Source: Branchiostoma floridae (Eukaryota > Chordata > Leptocardii > Amphioxiformes > Branchiostomatidae). From it: a stretch of 64,000 bases of DNA. The stretch spans positions 22,271,249 through 22,335,248 of the forward strand of contig NC_049980.1 in assembly GCF_000003815.2 (NCBI RefSeq), given 5' to 3'. Position numbers and translations under genes: made by a program. Under the pieces are notes generated by a model. That model did no database searches. It was not told the origin of the DNA and saw only the letters and a program-made list of their open reading frames with translations. This document shows, piece after piece, positions 46,696 to 61,600 of the stretch; positions within the stretch are counted from its first letter, which is position 1, and every line of letters begins with the position of its first letter.

Positions 46696-49600
46696 TCACG
46701 CCTGCGACAGCTTCTGTTTGACCTCTTTAACTAACATGGAACAGATTGCCATTAGTTCACAGTTGACCGTAATGTTAGCGGAGTTGTCCTCGCCCACCTT
46801 GACCGTGACCAGCAGCAACGTCCCGCCGCTGACCGTCTTTCCCGCGAATCTGTAGAGCCCGTCCTGGCTGGAGGAGACTGGAGCGACGTTGGCGAGCTCG
46901 GACATGCGGGCGGTGATGGTTTTGGAGTTGTTGTGCTGGGACGGGATGCTGACCTTGCCCGAGTTTTCATTCATACCCGTTAGCTTACCTGTGGGAGGAA
47001 AAACAAAACACAAGGCAAGTCAGGAGAATGATGACTGGAGAGAAAGTGCATCTGTTTCAGAACTGACCTCTCCAAAAAAGCTAGTCCTCAGAAGCAATGC
47101 TACTAGAAAACCACAGATCAATCTTGACAAAAAAGCAGAGATTTCTCATAGGGAGAATAAATTTAATAACTAAATCTACTATCTATCAAAAATGCAATAA
47201 TTTTTTTCACTTCATTTTGCTCATTGCAAAATTTTCAGACCAGAGAAACTTTAGAGACAAATGAAGAAAATGAACACAGCCACTAAGATGATTTTCCATG
47301 ACTTGCATTCTAAAAATTCTGCAACCATCAGCACTTATGGAATTAAGTGCATTTACCTATACAGTATTTTCACCAGAATACAATGACATAAGGTAAATAA
47401 TTGTCCCAGTCTAGCAGAAGTGTGAGAAAGACAAATGACAGCTCAAACCTTGGGATCAGAGCGGGGACCAGGAGAGACAAATGTGTCTGACAACAGCTGT
47501 CTGAACAGTCAGAGTCTTCATGAATCAGGCACCATTTTCTGGGCTTTGATATTCTTTTTCAGAACACCTCCTCATTCTAACTCTTATTGCACACCACACT
47601 GTACATGTATGTTGATGGTGTAACCTTTTTTCACCATTCCCCTTCAGATCGAAAAACTGTCAATAGTACTGTCTGAATTGCAAGAGTCTTTAAGAATGAA
47701 GTCCAGTTTTCTGAGCTTTGATATTACATTTCAGGACAAACCCATACGTAACTGTCTGTATTTGTCAGTGGTGTACATGTTTTTCAGTAGTTTGTGGCTT
47801 TCCATACAATCACAAAATTTAAGCCAGTACCTGGTCTGCATACTTAAGCAGAATCTATGATCATTTCAAGAGAAATTCTACATATTTCCATGGGCATAAG
47901 ATGTTCTTAACATATAACTAAGCAAAATTGACCATGAAAATTGATCTTGAATTCAAAAGGAATTTTTTATAGAGGGCCTCTTACACATGTACCTTTTCAC
48001 ACTAAAAAGCTTTATTATACCAGCAGAGAACATAGGCATGGAGTACAATTCTATGCTACCTAACTAATACAGGGTGATAACATAAGACTCACCTCCAGCA
48101 ACTCTGCCTAACTAGAAATAGATAGGCACCATCCCTACAATAACTTCAGACTCCTTTCTCCATCAATGGGCAATCACCTGATCTAGCACGGACTTCTCAT
48201 TTCAGACTTATCAACCCCCTACAAATGTTAATGTAAAAGTAAATGTAATGTGCAGGTAAATGTTATTATGCAAATGTACCCCAATGTCCTTAAACCCTTT
48301 CCACTCAAGGCTGCAATTGCTGAGCGACTGCTGAGGAACCAAACATCTGACATGTAGCTCAACGGATTTCAAACATACAGAACAAATCATTTCACATTTT
48401 GTTGTGACGTCATGCTTTCATCGTGCATCACATTTCAATCATTTTGGTCCCTTAACAGTTGCTCAGCCATCGTCCTCTGGTGGGACCAGTAAAAGTTAGG
48501 AATCAGTGGCTATAACGTGAGTGCTTACTTTGCTGTGCTGTGAAGTCCGCCTCAGACATGGTGACTGCCTGGAACAGTTCTCCTACTGGTGGTTTGATGC
48601 TGACGTTGTACTTGCGGTCCTGGGTGCTGCAAAATGTTAAGCGAAAGTAAATGTGCAGCAGTACAATATAAACACAGTTTTCATCACATCTTAACATGTC
48701 CCTGCAACAGAAAGACACGCTTTAAAGGTTCACTTGAAAAAACACAAAACAAAGGAAACAATTGAAATTATTAACTTACCAAACCAAACAAAATTGCAAC
48801 TTCCTCCACAACATCGAAAGGTTTTTCTGTAGCAACAGCAGATAATTGCTAACTCACCAAATCTGGAAGTTTGCAGGCTGTATGGTATCCTTAAAGTCGA
48901 TCCCTATAGACACAGACATGGACCCCCCACCAGGAAGGGACGGGATCTCCGGGAACTCCTGTAATGTCATCCCAGCCTGCAATTTCTGGGGGCAAGGAAC
49001 AGTGGGTGATTGCAGTATCAACTTTTCAAAGTAGTGAGCTACTGCATTCATAACATAGTGCAGCAATGCCACCTATTGATGACACTGAGTACTGCAGCAC
49101 ACAACGGGACTTAAATGCAATTTACAATACATTTCATGACACACAAGGAAGCAACTTTACTGAAGGTACTACCAAATAAAATAGTTTTCGATTTCAAAAA
49201 GAACATCTGTATAAAAACAATGTTACATGAAAAATCATCATCATCATCTGCTATTGTCTAACTCTTGCAGGCTGAATATTGAGCAAGTTGCCTAAAACAT
49301 TTGATAAGAAACTAAAAGAAAAGGTAAAAGTCCCTCAGTCTTTAAGACCATAGGGACAGTCTGTTGTTAATCCAAATGGCAATGTGGCTAAGAAGGCAAA
49401 GCCCAACCCTTCCAGTCTCTTGTGCCACACCTGTAACACAAGTGCCTTATCATACAAGAAATTACCATTGTGGCATAACTCAAAATAACACTTAGGCCTT
49501 AGGAAGAAGGATCTCCAGGGCACCCACCTTGTCCCCTATTCTGATGTTGCAGACCGGTGAGTCGGTGTGGTTGGTGAAGGTGACTTCCACAGGAACCATG

Positions 49601-52600
49601 GAAGTGGAGTAGATGCACGTGCCGCGGGTAAATCTGTAGTTGGCTGCCAAACCTTCTCCTGTCATTCTGTGTAACAACTCGTGGGACGTCGTGGAGACAA
49701 ACATTGGAGTGGTCACCTGGAGTTAACAAACCATGTACATCATCACAGAGTTCATGGAAGCACATTCGAGCCTAGGCGGCCCTTTCGCTGTGATTTGTGT
49801 CCCCTATGTTGCAGTTTGGGTGGCTATGCTTTGTTTCAACAAGAATAGGGGGCTTTTTTCTTGTTTTGGAACAAAATTCTATCTGTAATATTTGGCCCTC
49901 AAAATGCAGAAACAAGTGTCTCTGAGGATTATAAATCACAATTTTTCAGGGGGTGCCTCCAGACTGCCCCACAATGCTCACATTTTCACCACTTGCCACA
50001 TGGCTTCAACGCATTAAGCTGCCCCCTATGCTGTTAAAAAAATCCTAATGAGATTCATAAACAAAAGTTCACATAACACACACAATGATTGGTTTATAGT
50101 CAGTAGGAAAAGCACATAATACTGTTGCAATATGTTACCTTCATTTGATCAGTTACATACAGTTTTCTTATTCATTGTGAACATATATGGTGTATTTTAT
50201 GCTATTCTATCTAATAGATATTCCTTGTGCTTTTGTAAGCTACATTTACAGCAATATCATTAATGAACAACTTTTTACAGCACTTACGCTTATAGCCGTG
50301 TCCTTCTTGTCGTTAATGGACAGTCCCTGGAGATCGCTGGCCAGGGAAGGACTCAGGACGTCCAGCGCTGAGGCTGGAGCAGGGACAGGCGCTGATGTAC
50401 TGGACATGTCAACTGTGGAGGGAGAACAAAGGGAGTTTATTAAGAAGCCTTAGAGTTACATTGAAGACCAAGGAGAAGAATGAAGAAGCTTTCAAAGTTG
50501 GATTAAGGAACAGAATCAGGAATCTTGCCCAGCTTGCCTCACACCTAGCATCATATAATTGGTGACTTTTCTCACCATGCTTGCTGGAAAAAAGAAGGAC
50601 AGAAGCCAACTACAGTATATAATGATAACCTTTAAATCCATTGATCCATACACTGTGATTACAAGGTTTACAATGCTCTGTAAAGACAAACATTTTTTCT
50701 CTAGGAGTAACCAGTTTGATGAGAAGCAGAAGAACAGGGAATGAACTTTCTGATCTGGAACCAAGCTCTTTAACCACCATTCCAAGCAAGCAGGGTTTTA
50801 CACCTTTCCTGAAACCCTTCCACGGTCATCACTTCACCATATGATAAACCTTGCATTTGTGCAATGTAAACCATTGTTTAGACCTTCTGTATCAAGTAAT
50901 GTGGTGTCATTTTCCTCAGCTGCTTGGGATGGGACACACTCTCCATTTTCTTTATTTTCTGTAAAGAAATGCCTGTTATTCTACTGTTCCTACGTTTGTG
51001 CCAAAAATCCAACAACCACATCCAAAACTAATGTGGTAAATAACAATGGACAAAGGATTGCACCTTGATGACAGATAAATAAGTCCTTGGACATTTGCTT
51101 CAACATTCTCACTCACCCCTACCATCTATTGCAAGGATTATTTGTTCTACTGTATGTCCTTCAACTGACTGAACGTTACATTTTTTATCCTGTACATGTA
51201 CATTCTGGAAGTAGTCTTGAGATGCACTAATAAAGCCTCATCCTTTGTAGCCAATCTACAATGTACTTTGCAGCACAAGGAAAAGTGAAAACTCCCTACT
51301 TACTGACATCCAGATCCAGCAGGCTCACTTCCTGTTTTGCCTCTTTCTTTGGTTTTGCAGAAGACTTAGTTTTAGGTGGTGGGGTCTGGAAAAACATTCA
51401 TTAACAAATCAGTACTCAACAGTTGGACAACAAAAAGAGGACTGATTTTTTTCATTGAGAATGAATAAGTTGTAATGAGTAAAGACCAAGTGCCAAAAAC
51501 TCAAGCACACAGTCAGAGAGGAATGCTGTTGGAAGAAATTCTGAGCAGGGACCTTTTGTTGTGAAAACTCCTGTAACAAAAGGACATAGGGCAGACTTAT
51601 ATATATCAAGTTATAACTTTTGTAGTGCAGAAACACAACAACCAGTGTTCTATTTTTGGAACAGCAAACAAAAAGGAGGGCTCGCACTAACCTTTTTCTG
51701 AGGTTTGGTGTCAGGTTCACTTTCACTCTCACTTTCAGATTCGCTTTCCGAGGAGCTCTCAGATTCACTACTGCTGCTGCTGCTGCTCTCAGGCTCCTGT
51801 AAAACACACAAGATACATCATCAATATCACTTGTACTTCACTACCTAATAAATCTATAATTGTAGTACATAGTAGTAAACAGTTATTTAGAAGAGTAGGG
51901 GGACCTGGTGTGCTTGGCTAAAATGTGAGCTGTATCAAAGCAACATTTTTCTACCACTAGCTACATTACAAAAGCCTTCATGTTAAAAAAACAACTGCTT
52001 TACCCTATTTAGCACATAGTACATGTACACCTACATACATCTTCACACGCATGTATGCACAGATAGAGAGTGTGAGGTATATGTAGAGATCCACAATCTT
52101 GTAGATTACAGAGGTTAAATATAGATGGATAGACATGCAGCTCAACATTGACATCTTGGTGTCTTAATAAAAGTCATATCATTTGCAGACTTCATGGTTC
52201 ATGTATCATAACTTTGACTCTTACCTCATCTGATTTCTTCTCCTTGTCACTTCCACTCTCACTTTTACTGTCATCGTCACTTTCACTTTCGCTCCCACTC
52301 TCACTGCTGGAGCTGCTGGACTCCTCGCTGTCAGACTCTGACTCTGGAGGGGGGAAACAGAAGAGTTGGAGGGGCACAATTTCTATGGCATGTTACACTC
52401 ATGTACCTTCTTGTACCTTGTATGCTGTAGTTTTATGAAAGACCAGATGGATCAATCAATCATTGAATTCAAGATCTTTATCTTCATTTTCCGTGCATTG
52501 TTCCAGGACCAAACTTGATTTTTTTTTTTGTAGGTTCTGCCTTTGCAGAGCTTTACTGTCTCTTTCCATCAACTGACAAGCAAAAAACTGGTTCAGAAAT

Positions 52601-55600
52601 CATTCTGGGCACACATAGTAATGTAAACTGTGTGTGCCCAACAATCTCACCCCCCTCCAACCTTTTCGAATGGACTAGTCTCACATTCGCTCTCATTAAC
52701 ATTCCTCTAAGAACACAAGACAGACGACAGGAGGAGGAGGGGTCACCAATCCCACTGATTGGAAAGCGCTGACCTTGAACCCAAAGTCGTCAGATTGATG
52801 TCTCTCATCTCACACTTCCCTGATTTCCCCTGCATGTACTGAATGGAGCCTCTTCATTTCAGACCACAGATTTTCTTCTCTATTAATATTCAGTCTTCAG
52901 ATGTGGCTAGGATATTAAGATGCTCGTTGTTTTCACTTTGTGGTGATTCGCGATGACAGCTGTTGTAAGACGGGGCAAAACTGTTTCTATTTCTTTGTCT
53001 TTCCACTGGTGGGCTGGTTCGTTTCTCATTTGCATGTTAAGTACTAAAAACTCAATGCCAATGAAGCTTTATAATCTTCACTAAGAGCTAGAAATTCATT
53101 TTTTTACCTTAAAATGTAGGTGCACAGCAAATGTTTTGGGCGCACAATGTAAGGAGTGTCTGACTCAGCAAAATGTAATTTAAAACCTTACTGCTTCTCT
53201 TCAAAATTCAAATTCTTCAGGTAACTTCAAAATTTCAAATAAGTACATGTCATCAAATCCCTTTATTACTTTTCTGACATCTAAATTTTAAGAATACACT
53301 AAAACACTAGTGTTACACCTTTATGCACAAATGTAAGTAATCCACAGTCAAATAACATTTGGTGCACAAAAATGCATATTCACACAGTATTTTAAGCCCG
53401 GGCACTAATATTGTTTGTTCCTACCCTTGTAGTGCTTAGTGGCACATAAGGCAGTTTCCTTTGAGTTACTGTTCATTCAGCAGGGTGGGTTACAGGGAGG
53501 GGTCGCTAGCCCTTCCCCTTTAACGTGCTCAAGGCACCTCCCCAAAAATGGGACCCCCAATTTACAATCCTTCCAAAAGATAGGTGTAGCCCTAACTGAG
53601 ATGCGCCTATCCAGGATTGAACTGGGGTCCCCCAGTTACAAATGTATACAAATTGAGGCCAGGAGCTGCTACTAGCTGAGATACAGGGACATCACTCATG
53701 CTAGATCTTAGCTCACCTGATTCTTCTTCCTCATCAGAGTAGAAGGCCTCCTTCTTTGGCTTGCCTGCTTTCTTCTTATGGGTCTTCTCAGCCCATGGCA
53801 TGGGTACCTGGGGGAGAAGAGAAGGATGTCAAGACAAGGTCGTTCCATTATGAAAGAATGTGAGGAGGAGCCTGGGAGTGGTCATTTCATGGCTGATCAA
53901 GAAAAGAGAAGATAGATGAACAAGACAGTAAGAAAAAATACTACAGTCTATTGAACGAAGGGGAATGGTATTGACACGTTGCTGTCCTGTCCCTCTTTCT
54001 TCCTTTTCCAGGACAGACCTTTTTAATTTAAATCAAGATTAGGTAAAATCAAAGAAGAGATGGATGGACAGATCTGTGACAAACATGAACACAAACACAA
54101 GAGGACAGCATCACAGAGAAAAACTGGAGTTCCTGTAAGCAGCTCCCACCAGGACAAGCTCCCTGTAACTATATACCTGCACCACAGAGGCCTAGTACTG
54201 TATACATGTATACACTAATACAGCATACACTAGAAAAAACAACATCAAGCCTACTGGGTAAACAAATGTAACTGTTGTTTGTACTGAATTATTTTGACAA
54301 CCTTTGCATTATCATGCATGTAATCACAAGAAATGTGATACTGTAGTGCCTTAAGTCTGAGAACTCAAAACCTTACAGTATCCCAGACAACTTAACTAGA
54401 AATGAATGTTGTCTGACTTTCAAGCCAATACAGAATGTACCATTGCATTTGCAGCCTTTTTCAACATAAAAGTTCCATCTATTGGACAAAAGTCTTTGCA
54501 GTGACTTAAATGCTGTATACATCGGTTATATCACATATGATAAATATGCACTTCAACTAAAGAGAGTTGATCAAATTTCATAAAACTTGTAGGACTACAC
54601 CTCTAAAACATGGAAATGGAAGTCCATTTCCTCCTGTGTGATGACATCACAGGCATCAGAGTTGGAGAGTACCAGACACTTGGCCACAGGCCCAACCTTC
54701 GACCTTAACTCTGTAGACCGTCCTTCCTCCATGCCAGATGGGGAGAAACTTGGCTATCAGTTGTTGGCAGAGGAAATGGAACGTTCAGGAGCAAGTCTGA
54801 TGCCAACCACAGCTCCAAACTGATAACACCAGGACCAACAGCATGGGAGACTGCAGCAAAGTTACAATGTACACAATATGTAGGTGGCTTGGATGTTTGT
54901 TGCCGTGAAAATTCCTCACAGTTCACTTGGCTGCCACTGTAACGTAGGCTGAAAGCTAGTCGAGATCAAAGCCTGACTGGTCTGCACACCAGCATCTCTT
55001 TAAGAAAAGTAACAACAAACTTGAAGTGAAGGCAACCATTCCTCCCATCCTCTATACAACTGTTCTTGACTTGAAGGAAGTGTTGAGCCCTACAGTCTAT
55101 CAACGTCTCTCTGCATGACTTCCTGGCCCACACAGGTGTCTTCTTGAGATAAGTGACAACAAGCCAACCATTCCTCTTGTCCTCTGCATCTACTTAAGGT
55201 GATGTTCAGAACTCTGATCAGTCATCAACTCTGTGCACGGCTTCCTGGCTTTCAGAAGGGCATTGTCTCAAAGATGAGTAAAAACAAAGCAAAGGAAACA
55301 ATTCCGTAGATCCTCAAGACATTGTTTAGTCCTTGAGTCCAGTGTCTTCTACACAGCACCAGACTGCCAGGAACAAACAGTCTACCACCCTAGTCCAGAC
55401 AGAGACTCTCCTGGCACAGATGAACCGCAGGAGAAGCCAACCGATGGCACACGACGTGACTGGAGCATCCTGACTGACATCCGAGACAGGATATCTGTAT
55501 AAACTGTCTGTCCTGACTCGCCTTGTTGTGATAAAGTTTCCAATGTGTGGAGTGTGCGATGTATCTGTCATCTGACACTCTCAGCTGGCATGTAATCACG

Positions 55601-58600
55601 CCCTTGCTCTTTCCAGGACTGAGACTATGGCACGTTGTGCACTTGTGGCATGAGCAGGGTCACCCTGGCCATGGGAACCAGGCTAAGTTTATTCAACACC
55701 TGTTAGTTACCAACTACAGTAATGGGTTACTCAGAAACAAAAAATACTGTTGAAGGCAAATATTCCAACAATTCTGGAATTGGTGCTACAGTTACTCAAC
55801 ACTCATCATGACTGTAACTTAGTCCTGTGGCTTAGTGACCCCAGCAATAGCAAGGAGGGTCGGTGATACCCGGCTATTCTTAAAATGCAGGGAGGTGCTT
55901 GGAATCAAAGTACATGGATACCAGGCTAGCTAGAAGTGGAATAGGCTGAAAACTTTCATCTGGTTGGCAGCCAAAACACTGATCCTAGCCTTAGGGACAT
56001 TAGAGTTTATGTGATTTAAACTGTTGAGTCTACATACAAGGCCTCTGTTTTTATGTTGCAGCTAAAGGCCATACAAATTAGGTTTTGAGGATGACACCCT
56101 CTGGACTGGATATGAATTTGGTACAAGAATTCAGAAAACATTAGAGTTTTGTTTTCATTTTCGGATGCATTTGTTAATTTTTGGTCAGTTTTGAAACAAT
56201 AAAACTCATTTTTAAAATTAAAAAAAAATTATGGCCAATATATGATTGGATTGGACATGCTTTTAAATCTAGCTTTATTACAACCTGCAGAGCTCACTGC
56301 CCACTGAAGTGACGTATCATATGTATATAGATATACTTGTACATTTGTACATTTTCAAGGAAAGAAAGGCAGAGAGGCAGGGGTATAAATAGTCCAAGAG
56401 CACTGCTCATTTGGACACCATCCATAAGCTCAAATTTGTGTGACATTGTGGCACTATCCTGTATGACTCATCACAGAACCATACATCTGGTAAAACAAAC
56501 CATGGACAGTCATGGAAAAGTCTGTGGTTGCCCAGCATGCTTTGGGTGCCTGAGCAATGACCTGACTACAACAGTACAAGTGATCTACCATCTGAGACAT
56601 GCACACCAACTTGCCTGAATATACCAGGACTTACAAGTAGATACAAAATTTCCATGCCCATTTTCCTTCCGAATTGCTCTAATAGCATTTAGTTTGTAAA
56701 GATTATGATACATATACAGAAATAAGTATGGAGAAAGTATAGATATATTGAACATTGTATACAACAATGCAATAAGCAGTGATACTGAATCCCCAATATT
56801 TTTACAATATCATTTCATTTCATTTCACTACACCGTCCAAATCATATCTTTCTGGTAAATGCCTCGAGATACTACCATAGAAAAACTACCACAAGCACAG
56901 TAATGACACACGAATGGGATATCACTGCTCAGATCCAATCAGACTAAATGGGAGAATATAAGACCTGAGTTTAACATCATATCCTAACAATCACAAAGAT
57001 AATGCTGACAGACACTTTCATTTGCAATGAAACAATTAAAGTGAATATTGTCTGCATACACGTAGCTTAACCTTTTTATGGGACTCCACATCCAATGCAA
57101 TTAGGCTAAAAAAAGGATACCTTTGGCACTGTAATATGATATTCCTGCCTCCACCCAGACCAATTCAAAATCCATAACTCAATGGCTGTAAAAGGGCTTT
57201 CTGATGAAATTATATGTCATTTTTCGCTACCTTCCATCAGTGCTCCCCGTGGAAGATGCATGCCATACTGACAGTGATAGGTTGCATTGATTCTGGTACT
57301 TAGCTCTTGGCCTCTGCAGTTATGGCATGCATGTGAGAGAGAGGGGGAAAAAACCTGGCCAAGGTAACCTGCAGATAATCTATCTACATTTATTACCTGG
57401 TTACCATCTAGCACATCATATTTTCACTCTGACTACATTAAATTATCTTAGCACAATACAACAAAACGACAACAATGGTGAAAATGTAACCAGACAGGTG
57501 GCAGTGCACAGGAGTTGGTGAAAGACAAGACAGAGGTCTAAAGTCAAGATTCTGTCATTTACTTCATGTCAATGAAATTTACGTAAGAATATACCTCTTC
57601 CATGCCAATATGTTTCCTGAACGTCTGAATAATTGTTGCATCCCAATTAAAATTGCATTTCTCCTCTTTGACTACTGTGGAAAGGAAATCACTATCTGCC
57701 ATTGCATCTTCCATTGTTTGCTACATCAACAAGCTTCATGAATTTAACTGGTCTGCAGTCTGTTGGGCTGCGACGGAAGGTAACTACATTTCTTACAACC
57801 TTTAGAGTCTCTTTCAAAGGTAACCGAGGAAGACAACCTAGTTTTAAGATAGCAATAGTGTTTCAATATGGAAAAGCAATGTAGCTCACTGTGCAGTGGA
57901 ACTAAACTATCACATTGTAAGATTTCTGACAATACAATGTCAGGATCATTTATCCACGGAACAGAATAATGGTTGAAGATTGGAAATACTCTGCCACCTT
58001 TTCAGTCAATCTACAAGATTCTAACCATTTTCACCCCTACGTCGCATACCATAAAACCAGAAGAGTTTACCTGACATGGCTCCCAAGATGACATGTACTT
58101 GTTGGTGATCATAACAAACATACTCGGCGTGCCGGGTAAAACCGACTTGTCACCTCGAATTTAACGTTTACAGCCGTTAACACCTCTGTACCGACTCCCG
58201 TACAGAAGCGTTGTTGAAGCGGTATTGCCTGTGACAGCCACCTGAGGCTGCTACCCCGAGAGAGAGAGACATATAACGAGCGTACAGTAATGATCTAGAA
58301 CATCATTGAGCATGCAGGGCTGGGGAAATTGCTGTGGACAGCCCGATCCACGTCTCAGCTGCCCCGAGGCCATGGTTCTCTATGCAATCAGCGTAGGCGC
58401 TCATCCTTCCCTCGACAGGTGCCATCCATCTTCTTCCCCCTGCTGCTTTTCCCCTGCATACCTGAGTTGGCTTCTGATTGTGTTAAGGCTGCATGGAGAC
58501 TTATTTAGATGCAAGGTTGGTTAACACCTCTCTACTAGTGTCATTTCTGTTTGTATTAATTCCCATCATCTCATTCAGTCTCGGAGTAAATGAAATGTTG

Positions 58601-61600
58601 AACAATGCATAAATCATACAAACAACTACCAAACCTTCCCAGCTGTGATTCTGACTTTATCTTAGAGACCATGCACCCCAATGCAGAGGAAACTTTATTG
58701 GAAACCCTGATAGTTTTCTTTTCTGATCAGGATGATTCAATAAAAGATTTTAAACAATGACAGATTAGGACACCTGCCTACAGCTATGGAAGAGATGCAG
58801 AAAAGGAAAGTCATGAACATCCGTCCATGTTGATGAACAGTTTTCCACTTTTCTCCATTTCCTGCCATGTGCATGTGAGTAGGTTTGAATAAAGGTTGAA
58901 GTGACCTGGATACTGACACATCGGTTTTTTAAAGCCGCTTTTCACTAGATGGCGACAATTGGGTGATTAAAATTGGGTGGATTTGTATTTTATAAGTGGA
59001 ATATGATGCATGACGCAGAAGGATGGTTTAAAAGAGAACAAAACACAGAAAACATTACAAAGATTTAGTCTCTGTCAGTATCTATAAAATTTGTTGAGCT
59101 ACCTATATTTGATCATTCATTGGTCACTTTAAGGCCTCCTGAGGAAAGAAGGTATTCACGATAAATCACCATTGCAAGACAATGTTTGAATTTCAACAAG
59201 TTGGCATCTTGGAGGAGACTTGTGTACATGAACTTCAGGACATAGACCTTCTCAACAACTGACGTAAATGTTGAACCATAAAAATATGATACTGTAAACT
59301 TTTCCACCAATTAATTCACAAGCCTTGAACCAGCCTTGAACCCAGAGAGCAGAGTATGAAAGCCCAGTTTCATTCCTGTGGTGCATCCATACATCATCAC
59401 GTACACCCAGGGGAGGACAGAGAAGTCCAGCTGCAAGGGGAACCTGCACTTCAAATATTATAAGAAAACATCAGCAAGTGGAGAACATCTATCTTTCTCC
59501 TCATATACAAGCTGTAATGGGATAAACTACATCTTACACTGGTCACTCTAAATTGGGAGAGACGCAAGCAACTTGGCAAATTAAATCAACTTTAAGCTTC
59601 TTATCATGACTTGCTGCTGAACATACAGTGAAATTCCACATCAGATGAAGAAAGTGTTCACCCTACACAAGTACTAGTATGTGTAAATCTTAATTTCTGG
59701 CATTATCTTTCATAGATATTCAACTTCAAAACTGATTAGATTATCTAAATTGCCAGTATCAAATCCAAACTTGAAGCTCCAGCATAATCTGGGGTATTGT
59801 CCAAGGAAAAGACAGATGCAATCAGAGTCGTACAGATTGATGGATGAGTGTGTGGGGAGGGACAATGACTTTAGTTGACCCTCCTGGTGGAGACAAGGGA
59901 GTCGTTACGTATCTGTCTGGTGCTGATGATGTTGTTATTTCTACTTATTGATAAAAAAACATGATGTATGGATTGGCTCAAGTACATGGATGGCCTTCAG
60001 ATGTTTAAGGAAGGAAGTACTGATCAGAAATGGCCACGAGATTCAAGGCGAGGATGGAGTACGCAGAGTGATTCTTGTAAAACAAATTCTTTTCCAAGCA
60101 GTATTACTATCATCAACTTTTATGCAAATATTAACCCTGTCTCCCTATCCAGCTACTATATGTCACAGTGAGTGACTATCCCGCCTCAAAAAAGCGACTC
60201 TAATTATGATAACAGATTTTTTGTAACTTCAGCACCAAACATTTTTGGTTGCAATTTTTCAAGTGACTTCTATGAACACAGATGAACTTTTGGGCTTAAA
60301 TTGACATAATGCCTACAATAACCAACAATAAGGATGTATCCCATTATTGCGTAAGTTGATCTCACAAAACAGGCAAGAAAAACCCTTAACACCACCACCT
60401 CAATCTCCATTCAGCTTACAAGGCAAGACTTCCAAGTCTAAATGAGTGAGCAAAACTTCTTGGGCCATGCAAATCATGAAACCAAACATTAAAAGTAACA
60501 ATGAACCATGATTTTAATCTTGATACAAGATCCGAGGTAAGCACATGTCTGGCTACACAGGAGACAAATGGAACAGTGTGTCATAAGGCATCAGGGAGAG
60601 TGTGATGGATGGAGCAAAATATAAGCACTAAGAGCCATCAACGTTAACAAATCATTCATCAACACTACCTCAATGCTGACATAAAGTCCCCATAGGCACA
60701 CTCTGATGAGCTGGAGGGTGCAGAAGTCTTAGCTAGTTTGGAAGACTTAAAGGCTAGTGTGTAAAAAGTGCAGCTTTAAGCAGCAACGAGAGCAGTAAGG
60801 AAAAATGCGGACACAGGAGATCGAAAAGCCTGAACGGGCCTGGATAAATAAGTCAACATATCACATAAAATGCAATCTATAAAATAATTAACAACGGCTC
60901 AAGCTTTCAAATGGTGCATCGATGACTTGTGGGGAAACTAATGGAATTCTACATTTTGGATAAAACGGATCAGTAGCAGGAATCAGGAGGAATCAGGCAC
61001 GTACACAAATCATGGATTTACCCACTGATGCATTTTACTGATGATAAATCATTCATTAAAGTAATCAGGGCCAGTAAGATACATGTGGTGTGACAGGCAA
61101 GCCTGGCGGAACATTGCATGCATATCAAATATGGGGAGAAAGAGTGATAGGGAGCCTTTAATACTGTGTACGGAGAATAAACATGGCTAGAATGTAAAAA
61201 TGTAAGGCAAGCTTTGCCAGATACAAGTTATGTTGGAAGTAAGGAAATGTAAAATATCCTGTATAACGTAACTTGGCAAACAGAGTATGATGCTTTATGT
61301 GATAAGAAATCAAAAACCTTCAATACTTCAAAGGGCACAACCATGCCAACTGGGTCGGGCAAGACTGCACCAAGCTTTAGGTAATGTAGTTACATTAGAA
61401 GCAACTTGTAGTTCAGCATATAGTTAGACTTCATACCACTTCCTAAAGGCGACTTGAAAAAATATTTGTCTCAATGACTTGTTGGAAAAGAGTGACAAAG
61501 CTATCGTTGAGGGGATGACAAATTGCTGTTGGCATGAAGGAAATGTACATGTACTTACACAAGTTACAGGAGATGGTTGGTCCTAGGGTGGACGTTGGTG

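Noticed and set aside
52148-52438. Leu/Ser-rich plus-strand frame
   Set aside because: Antisense shadow of the AP3B Ser/Glu hinge exon.
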